Part shown: positions 41,145-50,574 of the stretch, piece by piece
Layout: the number at the start of each line of letters is the position of its first letter
Numbering within the stretch: position 1 is the first letter of the stretch
DNA from: Tritrichomonas musculus
Taxonomy: Eukaryota; Parabasalia; Tritrichomonadida; Tritrichomonadidae
DNA: 64,000 nt
Assembly (NCBI GenBank): GCA_039105265.1
Contig: JAPFFF010000009.1
Coordinates: 2,604,001 to 2,668,000, forward strand
Direction of reading: 5' to 3'
Translations under genes and position numbers: made by a program
The notes under the pieces: generated by a model
Seen by the model: only the letters and a program-made list of their open reading frames with translations
What the model was told of the DNA's origin: nothing
Database searches by the model: none

Positions 41145-42008
41145 TTAAGGGCCGAGTTTGAGAAGATTTTTTTTTAATTTTTGAGAACTCTTAAAAAAAA
41201 AAATAAAGTATTTCAAATAATTCTATACTATTGAGAATTGATAAAAAAACAAAAAACACTTTATATATATTGTAATAAAAAATAAAGCATAAGTATTAAA
41301 CAGCTTAATTACATAATACAATAAATATAAATTATAGAATATTATTAAGTGACCTTCTTTTTGTTACTTTTCTTTCTACTTTGCTGTGTTCATATGAATA
41401 ATAGGCAAAAATTTTCAACAAAATAATCTATTGAAATGTTCAGAAAAAAAATATATAGATAGAATAGATAATATCAATGATATACAATGATATTTATTAT
41501 TACTATTTAAATAATTATATATTATATTCACTTTAGTTACTATATATAAAATATTTTAACTTAATTTAATATATATCATTAAAATAAAATAATTTATTAA
41601 TTTACATTCAAAAAAAAAAGATCGAAAAAAAATTTGAGATGATTTCTGAATATAAAAAAAATAAAAATTATTGAGAGAAAATTCAGAGAAAAATGCTTAA
41701 AAATGAAATAACAATATGTGGAAAAGGGATGCAACTCCCATCATTGGGATTTCAAATCTGAAAAGATGAAGGAAAAAAATGACGTCTGCGGAAGGTTACA
41801 TTTATGTCAAATTCTTGAAATTATTTTGAGTTTAATTTTCTTAAAAATAAATAAATGAAAAAACAATATTATATTTTAAAAATATAAAATAAATGAATTT
41901 TATTTTAATACTTTAATCTCATTTTCATTTATTTTTCGTTTTTATAATTTAACAATAAAATTTGAGGCAAGACTAAGAAAATTTTGAGAGTTTCAACTCG
42001 TCCCTTAA
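41145..42008. mobile_element. Putative TTAA-ended non-autonomous DNA element, 864 bp
   Basis: Both ends read TTAAGGG(C/A)CGAGTT inward: TTAA at 41145-41148 on the left, and CTCGTCCCTTAA ending at 42008 on the right. TTAA at both borders fits a TTAA target duplication, as used by piggyBac-type elements, but the bases after it (GGG) are not the usual piggyBac CCC. The inverted repeat is only about 14 bases with one mismatch before the arms diverge. There is no coding capacity. A second element with a TTAAGGG start lies at 56126. Confidence 0.5.
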
Positions 42009-42371
42009 AAAAGTTCTACTAAAATAAACCATTCAAAAATAGTTGGAAAAAAATTGAATGTTTTTTTTATTTTATTTTTTTTTTTTTAGAACTTTTTGAG
42101 AGAGGTGATGATATTGATTTAAAAAAACATTCAAATGAAATTAATACATTTACTCAAATAAGCATATTTTATTTTATTGGCCAAATATGATCGGGTTCAC
42201 TAGGATTTGACCCTAAAATAATTTAATTTAATTGATTCATACATCATCTATACATTAAATATTAGGAAAATCTAATCGAGATTCTGTTTTTGCCAAGGTG
42301 GTCTCTTTTAATTTTATTATTTCTAAAGAAAATTAAGTTCAAGAATTTTTACTTTTTATATAATTATCAGA
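42009..42371. other. 3' flank of the unknown minus-strand gene
   Basis: This stretch is AT-rich with T runs near 42062-42088. A hint of GGATTTGACCC near 42205 looked like a tRNA arm, but no cloverleaf could be built. No gene is seen. Confidence 0.4.
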
Positions 42372-44102
42372 TCATTGAATGCTAATTTCATAAATTGAGA
42401 TTTTGTTGAAAATATTTTCAACCCTCACGCCTTCAAAATTTTCATTATCTATAATTAAAGGAGGAACTGTATCAATAAACGTAATTAATGGACTGTACTT
42501 TCTCAGATTTTCTTCTTTTTGTTTGACATGATCGATTTGTCTATCTATAAATGTATTAATTTCATTTATTTGATCATTAGTTAGTCTGTTGCGAAAATTA
42601 GTTTGTATATTTTGATCATTTCTTTCATCAGCTGTTGTTTTTTCGTCAGAATCTAAAAATTTTTCTGCAGGTATTCCATGAAAAATTTCTAAATATTGTG
42701 CCAGTTCTTTAAAAGAAGATAAGATTTGGTTCTGATTATAGTTCTGTATTTGATTATTGTTTTGGTTTTGGTTATTATTTTGGTTCTGATTATTATTTTG
42801 GTTCAATCCATTTATTAATTCTGTTTTTTCTTTTAGCAAAAGTTTTTGTTCTTTATTTAAGTTTTCCAAGCATTCAATATATTTCTTTGATATGATATTT
42901 AATGGATTTTTCCAGTCTCTAATTATTTCTTGAATGCTTTCTCTCTGATTGTCATTTCCAAATATTGGATATTCATCTTGATCTGCAATTTCACTGCGGA
43001 TTTTTCTAATTATTTTTCTTATTGTTTCTGGAATTTTATTTTTTGAAATAATGAATATATTATTATCTTGACTAAAAATAATATTATTTGGACAAATCTC
43101 AACTCCAGCCCAATTTATGATTTCATTTGATTTTTGACCAAATCCAGAAAGAGATTTTTGGAAGCATATATATGCAACATTAAATGCTTTTTTGATGATT
43201 TCTCTCTGAGTATTATCATTGTTTTGTAAATTCTTTAAAAGATTATTATTATTATTCATATCAATAAATACTCTTTCATTATTTTCGTAATTGAATAAGT
43301 TTTTGATTTCATTGACAATTTCATTAAATTTGGAATGAATTGAATCAAATATATCTAATGAATTCTCATCTTTGTTTTTTAACAAATCTTTCATTGAAGT
43401 TGCCAAAAATAAGATCTTTTGTTTTCTGTCATCTAGAGATATGTGAAATTTAACATCTTCAATGACTGTTGAATCTTTTTTGCCAGTAATAAAAGAGCAA
43501 GGATAGTTTTCAATTCTATATAATCTAAGCTTCCTTGAATTTTCTAAGAAAGGAACGATTATTTTCCTAACAATAATAATTAAATCATATAAAGTGCCAT
43601 CATATGCTGCATTGTAATTTTCTACGTTTCCTGTTTTACAATATCGATAAAATTGAAATAATCTAAAAGTATGTAGATAGTCAACTAAAACATCCATCCT
43701 TTTGGCTGTGTAGTATTTTCTGAAAGCATTAGTTTCTTTTAGATTTATTGCATTTTTAGAACAGATGAATGAATAAAACAATTCACGTGCTGCTGAATCA
43801 TCTTTAACAATATGGTATTCAACAAGTAAATATTCAATTTGGTCCATCATTTCATTGAAATAAGCACGAATGTTTTCGGGACATGTAGTAACTTTCATTT
43901 TTCTACTGTTTTCTTCATCTGATATGTTGCATAAATAATTTTTTGATTCTTTAATGTCGTGATTGTGTCGATCTAATCTTGGGCATAAATATAATGGGAT
44001 TTGTGGTCCTATATGGTTGACTTTAATTCTTTCAAATCTTTGGCAGGCCAGCTCTATATTAAACATGCTGTTCTCTTGATGATGGTTTGATCCTTCTAAC
44101 AT
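42372..44102 (-). CDS. Unknown 576-residue asparagine-rich protein
   Basis: I do not recognise this protein. It has no membrane segment, signal peptide or known catalytic motif. The N-terminal 350 residues alternate charged helices with Tyr/Phe-rich segments (for example IRAYFNEMMDQIEYLLVEYHIV and DVLVDYLHTFRLFQFYRYCKTG). Residues 430-460 are a QNQNNN low-complexity run. The C-terminus has two likely coiled-coil helices and a hydrophobic stretch (SPLITFIDTVPPLIIDNE). Start support is good: an Inr match lies 16 bases before the ATG, behind a 26-T run. It is transcribed away from a tiny single-TM protein gene 524 bases upstream. The clean long frame indicates a functional gene. Confidence 0.7.
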   Translation of the reverse strand: MLEGSNHHQENSMFNIELACQRFERIKVNHIGPQIPLYLCPRLDRHNHDIKESKNYLCNISDEENSRKMKVTTCPENIRAYFNEMMDQIEYLLVEYHIVKDDSAARELFYSFICSKNAINLKETNAFRKYYTAKRMDVLVDYLHTFRLFQFYRYCKTGNVENYNAAYDGTLYDLIIIVRKIIVPFLENSRKLRLYRIENYPCSFITGKKDSTVIEDVKFHISLDDRKQKILFLATSMKDLLKNKDENSLDIFDSIHSKFNEIVNEIKNLFNYENNERVFIDMNNNNNLLKNLQNNDNTQREIIKKAFNVAYICFQKSLSGFGQKSNEIINWAGVEICPNNIIFSQDNNIFIISKNKIPETIRKIIRKIRSEIADQDEYPIFGNDNQRESIQEIIRDWKNPLNIISKKYIECLENLNKEQKLLLKEKTELINGLNQNNNQNQNNNQNQNNNQIQNYNQNQILSSFKELAQYLEIFHGIPAEKFLDSDEKTTADERNDQNIQTNFRNRLTNDQINEINTFIDRQIDHVKQKEENLRKYSPLITFIDTVPPLIIDNENFEGVRVENIFNKISIYEISIQ

Positions 44103-44112
44103 TATATAAATG

Positions 44113-44120
44113 TGAAATGA
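44113..44120 (-). promoter_or_regulatory. Inr-like element of the 576-residue protein gene
   Basis: On the minus strand TCATTTCA has its presumed A(+1) at 44118, 16 bases before the ATG at 44102. It is preceded by a 26-base homopolymer (44130-44155). Confidence 0.55.
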
Positions 44121-44129
44121 TAGTATGAC

Positions 44130-44537
44130 TTTTTTTTTTTTTTTTTTTTTTTTTTGAATTAATTCTCAACTTTTTGAAAGAAAATTCACTGTAAAATTTT
44201 ATCACATTTCACTCCCAATTTTAAATAAATAAATAAGAGTTCTTCCATTCTTTTAATTACAACCAAGGTGTAAAACTTCATATTAATCTTGAGAATATTG
44301 GCGTGTATTTGATTTATATAATCAAACTCATAAAAAAAATCGTGTCACATAACACTTTGGCACATTAATTCAATTGGCACGATTTTATTCAAGACCAAAA
44401 ATATTGAATTTATGATGGAATTAATTAAAATCATATTTGAGCAAATATGATATAAACATGAAAACAAATTGGTTTTCATGTTTAGACATGTAAAGTTGGA
44501 TTCAAAATACTTGGGACAACATTCGATTTTGTGGCAC

Positions 44538-44570
<33 letters not shown>

Positions 44571-44606
44571 TCAAATTATTGTGAAGTGTTAAAATTTTTT
44601 TGTTAA
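44130..44606. other. Divergent promoter region bounded by 26-T and 29-T tracts
   Basis: Homopolymer T tracts lie at 44130-44155 and 44540-44568. Between them is a stem-loop whose 9-base arms (AAAATCGTG / CACGATTTT) lie around 44336-44395. The loop contains GGCAC repeats, and a further GTGGCAC occurs at 44531-44537. Outward-facing Inr motifs border the region on both sides. Confidence 0.5.
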
Positions 44607-44613
44607 TCATTTT
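44607..44613 (+). promoter_or_regulatory. Inr-like element of the small membrane protein gene
   Basis: TCATTTT has its presumed A(+1) at 44609, 18 bases before the ATG at 44627. Confidence 0.5.
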
Positions 44614-44626
44614 TTTATTCCCAATA

Positions 44627-44812
44627 ATGCCAAACACAAATAGATCAACTTCAAGTCATATTTATAGACTTCTTTCATTAGCTGTTGTAGCACTTGGCGT
44701 ATATATATATAATTATCTAAATCAAGAACAGCCAGATCCACCTCCTTATTATATCACACTAAATCCAGAAAGAAATGACGTCTTGCCTGAACAGCAAAAT
44801 CGCCCTAGTTAA
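44627..44812 (+). CDS. Small single-pass membrane protein, 61 residues, unknown
   Basis: The ATG at 44627 gives a 61-residue protein: a short polar N-terminus, one membrane helix (about residues 14-31, LLSLAVVALGVYIYNYL) and a proline-rich hydrophilic tail (QPDPPPYYITLNPER). This is the layout of a signal-anchored or tail-exposed small membrane protein. An in-frame TTG nine codons upstream is rejected as a start, because the ATG is the first one downstream of the Inr. It is divergent from the 576-residue gene. The family is not recognised. The short length makes chance possible, but start context and composition argue for a real gene. Confidence 0.5.
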   Translation: MPNTNRSTSSHIYRLLSLAVVALGVYIYNYLNQEQPDPPPYYITLNPERNDVLPEQQNRPS

Positions 44813-45109
44813 AAAAATTTTGGATAAATAAAGGAATAGTAAAAAATAAATATTTATGCTAAATCATTATTTCATTTTAAAAAAAAAAAAAAAAATTTGA
44901 GAAACAGAATTATTTGCAAATACGGTTTCAACTGATGAAGACGTATTGAAAGAAAGCTCATTATTTTTACTAGATTTCATGGAGATAAGTCTTTTTTTTT
45001 TTTTTTTTTTTTCTAAGCTATAAAACATCTACTTTGAAAACATAGGTCAAATAACTTAAATTTATTGATAATAAGTTAAATAATATGATTTATTTATATC
45101 ATTTCTGTT
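44813..45109. other. Spacer with long A and T runs
   Basis: It contains an A run near 44879-44895 and a 21-T run at 44992-45012. No gene is seen. It ends at the target duplication of the first Mutator-like MITE. Confidence 0.4.
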
Positions 45110-45864
45110 GATTTCAATGGACAATCGTTTTTTTCTACACCACTTTTTAAATGGTTTTCTATCCATGAGTAGCTACTCTTGGAAGGTAAAAAACCGTCAT
45201 CTCAAGGTGAAATTTGACTTACTCTGTTAAAAAAATTAACCAAAAAAATCGTAAATTTAAATTTTTCCTAAAAATTATAACTATTTGCTTTTTTTGATAT
45301 AATTTTTTTTTATTTTTACACAATTTTTCAGGAATATACGCACCAGTGATCACCACGGGGCTGCGCGAAGCCGAATCAGGTTTCTTGAATTGCTGGATGA
45401 GTTTGGAAGCTATTTGAAATTATGCATAATTTAGCAAAAATTGAATAAAAAATGTGTAATTTCATAAACCGCATTTTCCACTGAAAATTGACTAAAAAAA
45501 CGATAAAGTGTCGAAAATTTCTTTTTTCTCTCAAAGTAATGTATTCAATTTTTCAGAAGTTTATTTTTATAATTATCCTTTCAGCAAGCTATTTTTATAC
45601 AAGGAGCCCTGGTTTTTGAAAGAAATAGCCACGCCCTTAAGAGGAATTACAACTTTCTTTGGGACATGCGCTACTCTCAGAAAAAAGAGCTTTGGAAAAA
45701 ACCTTCGAATCACCATAAAGGTGCATGAGAAAAAAAAATGATAATTTGAATACTCTCTCAAAATTCAATTGTCGAACATTTTTGGACAGAGTTTAAAAAA
45801 GTATTCAAAAAGTTAAAAGGTTTTCAAAAAGTGGTATAGAAAAATACGATTCCCCGATTTCAAT
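45110..45864 (+). mobile_element. Mutator-like MITE copy A (737 bp) with 9-bp target duplication
   Basis: The element proper is 45119-45855. It starts GGACAATCGTTTTTTTCTAC and ends with the imperfect inverted complement (GTGGTATAGAAAAATACGATTCCCC region). The flanking bases GATTTCAAT occur on both sides (45110-45118 and 45856-45864), a perfect 9-bp target duplication typical of Mutator-like elements (MULEs). The first 340 bases match copy B (48401-48807) closely in opposite orientation, including a GC-rich core around CACGGGGCTGCGCGAAGCCG. About 335 further bases (45458-45793), absent from copy B, include a 77-codon frame without an ATG start. It has no transposase, so it is non-autonomous. 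Confidence 0.9.
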
Positions 45865-46007
45865 TTATCAAAAAAAAAAAAAAAAAAAAAGTAAAAATCG
45901 ATGATTTTTCTTTTATTGGAATATAAACTTAGCAGAGATAATGTCACGCAATTGAAATAGAAAATATAAAAATTTATGAATTTTCTTTTTATTTCGATTT
46001 TTTTTAT
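45865..46007. other. Spacer with a 21-A tract
   Basis: A homopolymer of 21 A lies at 45870-45890, six bases after the MITE's right target duplication. The 3' flank of the VIT/VWA gene follows. Confidence 0.5.
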
Positions 46008-48269
46008 TTATTTGAAATCAATGCTTTGTCTTTGTAAGTTTTCAATGAAATTCGAAATTGAAACTTCCCATCTAGCTGTCTTATTAATTTTACTCAGCCA
46101 TTTCAAAGCCTTCTCTTTTGAATTGTTCCACATTCCTTCATCCTTGCTGTGATACTTCGTCAAGTAGGCGAGCACGAACACAGTCGACCTGACTCTCTTC
46201 ATGATCATTGCGTTGTCAATCTCAAAGCCAATGGAAGGCGCCTCTCCTTCCTTATCATCGCCGAAATGACAGCTCACAAACTTGGTCGAAATGTCCCAGA
46301 AACCGTCACGAGACTGCATCTTCACAATGTCAACAACTGAAGCGTCGTCCGACCACGAATGACGTGAATCATCTCCATCATCCAACTTCGCTGGGCATGA
46401 AGAAGAAATCGATGCCGGTGGTTCATCGACTTTGTCGCTTTTGGCTCGTCGCCAAAAGCAGAGGCCACTCAAGAGACTTCCAAAGCTTCTCCACAAAGAA
46501 GACTTTGTTTTTACCTCTTCTCTGCAGTATGTCATTCCCTCAATAGAAGTGTCATATGACAACCCATAGCCAGTATAGCACGAGTGGTAATTGAATCTAG
46601 AATTGAAAACGACAGAAGAGACGCCAACATACGATGTGTATTTGCAGAGAACGCCGCTTTCCAGGGAAAGCTTTGTTGATTCTTCTTCATCCTTTCTCTC
46701 AATTCTATTCAATAATTTGTGAGCAAATAACGATAGAATTGGATTTTTCCCGCCTTTTTCAAAGGAGGCATTCAAAATTGAATCATCATTCAAAACGATT
46801 TCCAACTCGTCTTCGTCATTCGAGAGATGTGATGTGACCAGGACATTTCTGATATCATCTGAATTTGAATTCTTTATGAAAAAGTGACGTGCAACACCAG
46901 GAAGTAAAAGTGGTAACGGAAATGGAACGATTTGAGCCTCTATTTGGTCGCTCAATTGAATTTCTGTGTTTTTCGCTGCTTCAACCAACGAAAGATCGAG
47001 ATGCTCAATGACTTTGTTCGGAAGATCGTTGCTATCATATACGAAATCAGATTTTCCATTCGTTATCTCAGCAACTTCATCAAGGAAGCCCGCGTCGGCC
47101 CCGTTTCCGAGGCCAATAGCGAAAATTCTATTGAATTCTGAGTTAGCCTCAATTAATTTGACCACTTCTTCACGCATGTAAATTTCACCATCGGTAATGA
47201 GGAAAATTTCTCTTTGAAAATTTTTATTTTCAAAATTTGAGAGGTCTGTTTGAAATAATTCTTGGAATAGTTCTAGTAATTGGGTGCCACCTAAATTAGC
47301 TTGGATTTTAGAAACTTTGTTTCTGGCATCTTTAATGGTTTTAGGATTCGATTTTATCGCTGTTGGGAATAATTTATTATATGTGGATCCAAATTGGATG
47401 ATATTAAACATTGAATTGGATGGAAGCTTTGATAAAAAAAGATTTATGGATTCTTTTGCTTTTGATATTGAATCGCCAATCATCGATGCCGAGCAATCTA
47501 TTAAAAATATAAATTCTTTATTTTCAAATGAATTTGTTTTGGGAGTAAATTCAGGAATAATTGTTAAAGCTGCCATATTTCCACATTTAACAATTTGGTT
47601 TTGAACTTTGTCTTGCATTTTAATTTCAATTATAAAATTATCATTTGTTATGATTGATGATTCAATTAGAAGTTTCCCTTGATTATGGTCAAATTTATAA
47701 TTAGCACAATTAGCACTAACTTGCTGAATTGAAAAAAGTTGTTTAATTTCTAAATTAACATCAATCGTTAACGAAGGCAAATCTACTAATTCAAGATAAT
47801 TTCCTTTTGGATCACATCCATTAAGTGGTATCTTTGTCAAAATTGTTGTTGGTGTTGCTAATTGAGACATTAAAGAGCAATTTAATAATACTTTAATTGA
47901 TTGATCTTTCTTAACATTACCAATTTTAATAGACGTTATGCCTGGAGCTATTTCTTCAGTAAAAATTGTTGTTTTTCCTGTATTTTTTGCTTCTTCAAAT
48001 ATCTCTTGTGCTTGCTTTTTTTGTTCAATTTTAGCTACAATTTTTTCTTTTCCAACAAAAAAAGTTAATCCAAATATGCAAAGGCGATTATCGGTTGGAA
48101 ACATGTAAATAACTTCATCAAGATCTGTTGAAGTTGTATTTTGAACTGTTTGAGTAATTTCAAGGTTTGCTAAAAAACCAATTTGTTGTCCTTTAATTGA
48201 AATCGAATTTGGTTGTAAAGTTTGAAGGCCAATATTGTCTTCCTTTGCACAGAACGAGCCAAAAGTCAT
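46008..48269 (-). CDS. VIT and von Willebrand factor A domain protein (VWA5A-like)
   Basis: This 753-residue protein has the layout of VWA5A (BCSC-1) and PARP4-related proteins. An N-terminal VIT domain spans about 1-135 (ITQTVQNTTSTDLDEVIYMFP, AQEIFEEAKNTGKTTIFTEE). A VWA domain from about 253 to 425 has a complete MIDAS motif DCSAS (258-262), the metal-ion site for ligand binding. A C-terminal region resembles the VWA5A/PARP4 tail (DGFWDIS ... MWNNSKEKALKWLSKI). There is no signal peptide, so it is intracellular. A Ser/Asp-rich linker lies around 600-660. It is flanked by two inverted copies of one MITE family. GC content rises sharply in the 3' half (46008-47130). A possible Inr lies 26 bases before the ATG. 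Function in trichomonads is unknown. Confidence 0.88.
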   Translation of the reverse strand: MTFGSFCAKEDNIGLQTLQPNSISIKGQQIGFLANLEITQTVQNTTSTDLDEVIYMFPTDNRLCIFGLTFFVGKEKIVAKIEQKKQAQEIFEEAKNTGKTTIFTEEIAPGITSIKIGNVKKDQSIKVLLNCSLMSQLATPTTILTKIPLNGCDPKGNYLELVDLPSLTIDVNLEIKQLFSIQQVSANCANYKFDHNQGKLLIESSIITNDNFIIEIKMQDKVQNQIVKCGNMAALTIIPEFTPKTNSFENKEFIFLIDCSASMIGDSISKAKESINLFLSKLPSNSMFNIIQFGSTYNKLFPTAIKSNPKTIKDARNKVSKIQANLGGTQLLELFQELFQTDLSNFENKNFQREIFLITDGEIYMREEVVKLIEANSEFNRIFAIGLGNGADAGFLDEVAEITNGKSDFVYDSNDLPNKVIEHLDLSLVEAAKNTEIQLSDQIEAQIVPFPLPLLLPGVARHFFIKNSNSDDIRNVLVTSHLSNDEDELEIVLNDDSILNASFEKGGKNPILSLFAHKLLNRIERKDEEESTKLSLESGVLCKYTSYVGVSSVVFNSRFNYHSCYTGYGLSYDTSIEGMTYCREEVKTKSSLWRSFGSLLSGLCFWRRAKSDKVDEPPASISSSCPAKLDDGDDSRHSWSDDASVVDIVKMQSRDGFWDISTKFVSCHFGDDKEGEAPSIGFEIDNAMIMKRVRSTVFVLAYLTKYHSKDEGMWNNSKEKALKWLSKINKTARWEVSISNFIENLQRQSIDFK

Positions 48270-48290
48270 TTAAATAATAAATAAAAAAAA

Positions 48291-48297
48291 AAAATGA
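48291..48297 (-). promoter_or_regulatory. Possible Inr of the VIT/VWA gene
   Basis: On the minus strand TCATTTT has A(+1) at 48295, 26 bases before the ATG. A long T run follows, so the match is of modest weight. Confidence 0.35.
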
Positions 48298-48391
48298 TGT
48301 ATCATTTTTTTAAAAAAAATGATATTATAAAAGGGCAGTTTTTGTAAAAAAGGTCTTTTAAAAATTCTCACTTTTTCAATGGATGAGTTTA

Positions 48392-48816
48392 TGTAATTTA
48401 GGAAAATCGTATTTTTCTGCGCCACTTTTTGAAAACTTTTAAACTTTTTGAATACTTTTTTATACATTTTTTATTCAATTTTTGCTAAATAATGATTAAA
48501 TATTTAGTTCAAATGGCTTCCTGATTCATCCAGCAAATCAAGGAGCCTGATTCGGCTTCGCGCAGCCCTGTGGTGATCAATGGTGCGTATATTCCTGAAA
48601 AATTATGTAAAAATAAAAAAAATTATATCAAAAAAAGCAAATAGTTATAATTTTAAGAAAAAATTTAAATTTACGATTTTTTTGGTTAATTTTCTTAACA
48701 GAGTAAGTTAAATTTCACCTTAAAATGGCGGTTTTTTACTTTCCATGAATAGCTACTCATGGATAGAAAAACCATTCAAAAAGTGGCGTAGAAAAAAGCG
48801 ATTGTCCTGTAATTTA
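48392..48816 (-). mobile_element. Mutator-like MITE copy B (407 bp) with 9-bp target duplication
   Basis: The element proper is 48401-48807. Its ends are imperfect inverted repeats of about 33 bases (GGAAAATCGTATTTTTCTGC on the left; reverse complement GGACAATCGCTTTTTTCTAC on the right). TGTAATTTA flanks it on both sides (48392-48400 and 48808-48816), a perfect 9-bp target duplication. It lacks the central 335 bases of copy A and lies in the opposite orientation. A GC-rich core (CTTCGCGCAGCCCTG) stands out from the AT-rich flanks. It sits in the divergent promoter region between the VIT/VWA and bromodomain genes. Confidence 0.92.
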
Positions 48817-49221
48817 TATTTCAAAAGATATAGTTGTATATGTAGTAGATTAAAAGACTTGATTAAATTGATTTCTGACATATTTTTGATCAAAAAATTC
48901 AATAATGCTAGCATTTTATTGATAGAAATATTGATTAGAAATTTTCAATGATAATTCCATTATTTAAATGCAAAGCAATAAATTAAAATTGGCATAGGAA
49001 AGTATGGGTAAAACTCTTTTTTTTTATTTGTTCATTTCCTTTCATTCATAAATGAAGATCATCAAATAACTTGCATTTTTGATGATTATCATATTTTTTT
49101 CTTTCACTATATTCATACTTTAACTTGAATTCATATGAAAGATTAAAAGATTGCTTTATTTTTATGAATATGAATAGGAAATTTTTGGAGACCGTTAAAA
49201 TATAAATAAAGTTTTGAATAA
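48817..49221. other. Upstream region of the bromodomain gene
   Basis: About 400 AT-rich bases show no gene. No clear Inr was found in the last 30 bases before the ATG. Confidence 0.4.
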
Positions 49222-50574
49222 ATGAGTAACTCAGGGCAAACTTCAAAGCCAAAGAAGCATTATACTTTTACATATCATCATGCAAATGCTACTCCTCCAC
49301 CAAATATCATTTTGAAGTACACCCCGTCCAATGCTCCTCCTCCACAACCTCAGCAACAGTCTCAAAGAATTTCATTAACAGCAAAGAAGTCGCAGCCTGC
49401 GCCTTCACAGCCCAAGAAGCCGCCTCCAACAGGTCTTGGCAAAACTTTAAATGACATTTGGAAAAAAATTTCTCAAAAAGATACACAAAAAATATTTGCT
49501 TATCCAGTTACTGAAGACATTGCTCCTGGTTATTTCAATGTAGTCAAGCATCCGATGGATCTTTCAACAATTAAAGCCAAGATTCACGATGACGAATATC
49601 AAACCCTTCAACAATTTCGTGATGACATGAATCTTATGTTTACAAATTGCCTTACTTACAATCCAAATACAACATTTGTCTATCAGCAAGGTGAAGCTCT
49701 TTTTCAATTTTTCAGACGTCAGCTTAAGCTTGCTAAGAAGCAACTTCTTGGAAATAGTCAACAGACTACTTCATCATCTTTGAATCGTGCTATAACTGAA
49801 GGTGCTCAGGAACAAAGAGAAGCTATTGAATCCCTTCCAATTCCAGTTGTTTTCGAATCAGCGCCAAAAGTTATTCACCAATTCCCAGAATTTTTAACTA
49901 AGCCGCCAAATGAAAATGATAAAGGCAAAGATGTTTTAATGTCATACTATGTTCCAACTCCAAATACCCATACGAATGATAGTTTTGATATGAATCAACA
50001 GCGTTTTGATACTTTCTGTGATATTATAAGGGAAACGCCAGATCTTCAGAAGCATTTAAAGTTATTAAAGGAGAACTATCCGCAATATATCATAAATGAT
50101 GCAGTTCGTCAATTTTCTGGAATCAATGCCAGTTTTCCTATTCCAGATGAAACGGTCAATTCAGCAATTAATAATGATAAAACTTCAATTGATATTGATG
50201 AAGTAGATGCTCTAATCGATGGTGAAAGGCAACAAGTTCAAAAGCCTGGATCAATTGGTGTAGGTGAAGCACCTGTTCCCATTAATTTCATGCATGAACT
50301 TTCAGCAAGTATTCCAGAACTTCCTCTTGAAGTCATCAGACCTCATCTTTCAGGTGATAATGATCTCTTAGAGCAAAATTTGCGTTTAATGCTTTTTTAT
50401 ATTAATACAATGCAATATTGGAAAGGTGCTGATTTGCTCAAAGCTAAACAAACAATGCTAGAAAAAATTAAAGATAATATTACCAAACTAATAATGGAAA
50501 TTCCACCAAATCGAATTTTGAAAACCCAAGCATTGCATATTCTTCAGCATATTAATGTCTCTATTGCGACATGA
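49222..50574 (+). CDS. Bromodomain protein (BRD7/9-like bromodomain)
   Basis: This 450-residue protein has one bromodomain at about residues 75-170, which binds acetyl-lysine on histones. FAYPVTEDIAPGYFNVVKHP with MDLSTIKAKI matches the ZA loop and helix A, and LTYNPNT contains the acetyl-lysine-reading Asn (N147). The PVTxxIAPGY form is typical of BRD7/BRD9-type bromodomains, which belong to SWI/SNF complexes in other eukaryotes. The N-terminal 70 residues are Pro/Gln-rich. The C-terminal 270 residues are helical without a recognised domain. Trichomonads carry several bromodomain proteins. The complex it belongs to cannot be told from sequence. Confidence 0.9.
   Translation: MSNSGQTSKPKKHYTFTYHHANATPPPNIILKYTPSNAPPPQPQQQSQRISLTAKKSQPAPSQPKKPPPTGLGKTLNDIWKKISQKDTQKIFAYPVTEDIAPGYFNVVKHPMDLSTIKAKIHDDEYQTLQQFRDDMNLMFTNCLTYNPNTTFVYQQGEALFQFFRRQLKLAKKQLLGNSQQTTSSSLNRAITEGAQEQREAIESLPIPVVFESAPKVIHQFPEFLTKPPNENDKGKDVLMSYYVPTPNTHTNDSFDMNQQRFDTFCDIIRETPDLQKHLKLLKENYPQYIINDAVRQFSGINASFPIPDETVNSAINNDKTSIDIDEVDALIDGERQQVQKPGSIGVGEAPVPINFMHELSASIPELPLEVIRPHLSGDNDLLEQNLRLMLFYINTMQYWKGADLLKAKQTMLEKIKDNITKLIMEIPPNRILKTQALHILQHINVSIAT

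Noticed and set aside
42170-42230. Possible tRNA T-arm (GGATTTGACCC)
   Set aside because: No acceptor, D or anticodon arms can be placed around it on either strand.
45508-45741. 77-codon frame inside MITE copy A
   Set aside because: It starts at GTG, lacks an ATG, and lies wholly within a non-autonomous element.
44992-45890. Poly(A)/poly(T) tracts as retroposon tails
   Set aside because: No reverse transcriptase or SINE-like body, and no target duplication matching a retroposed copy, was found next to them.
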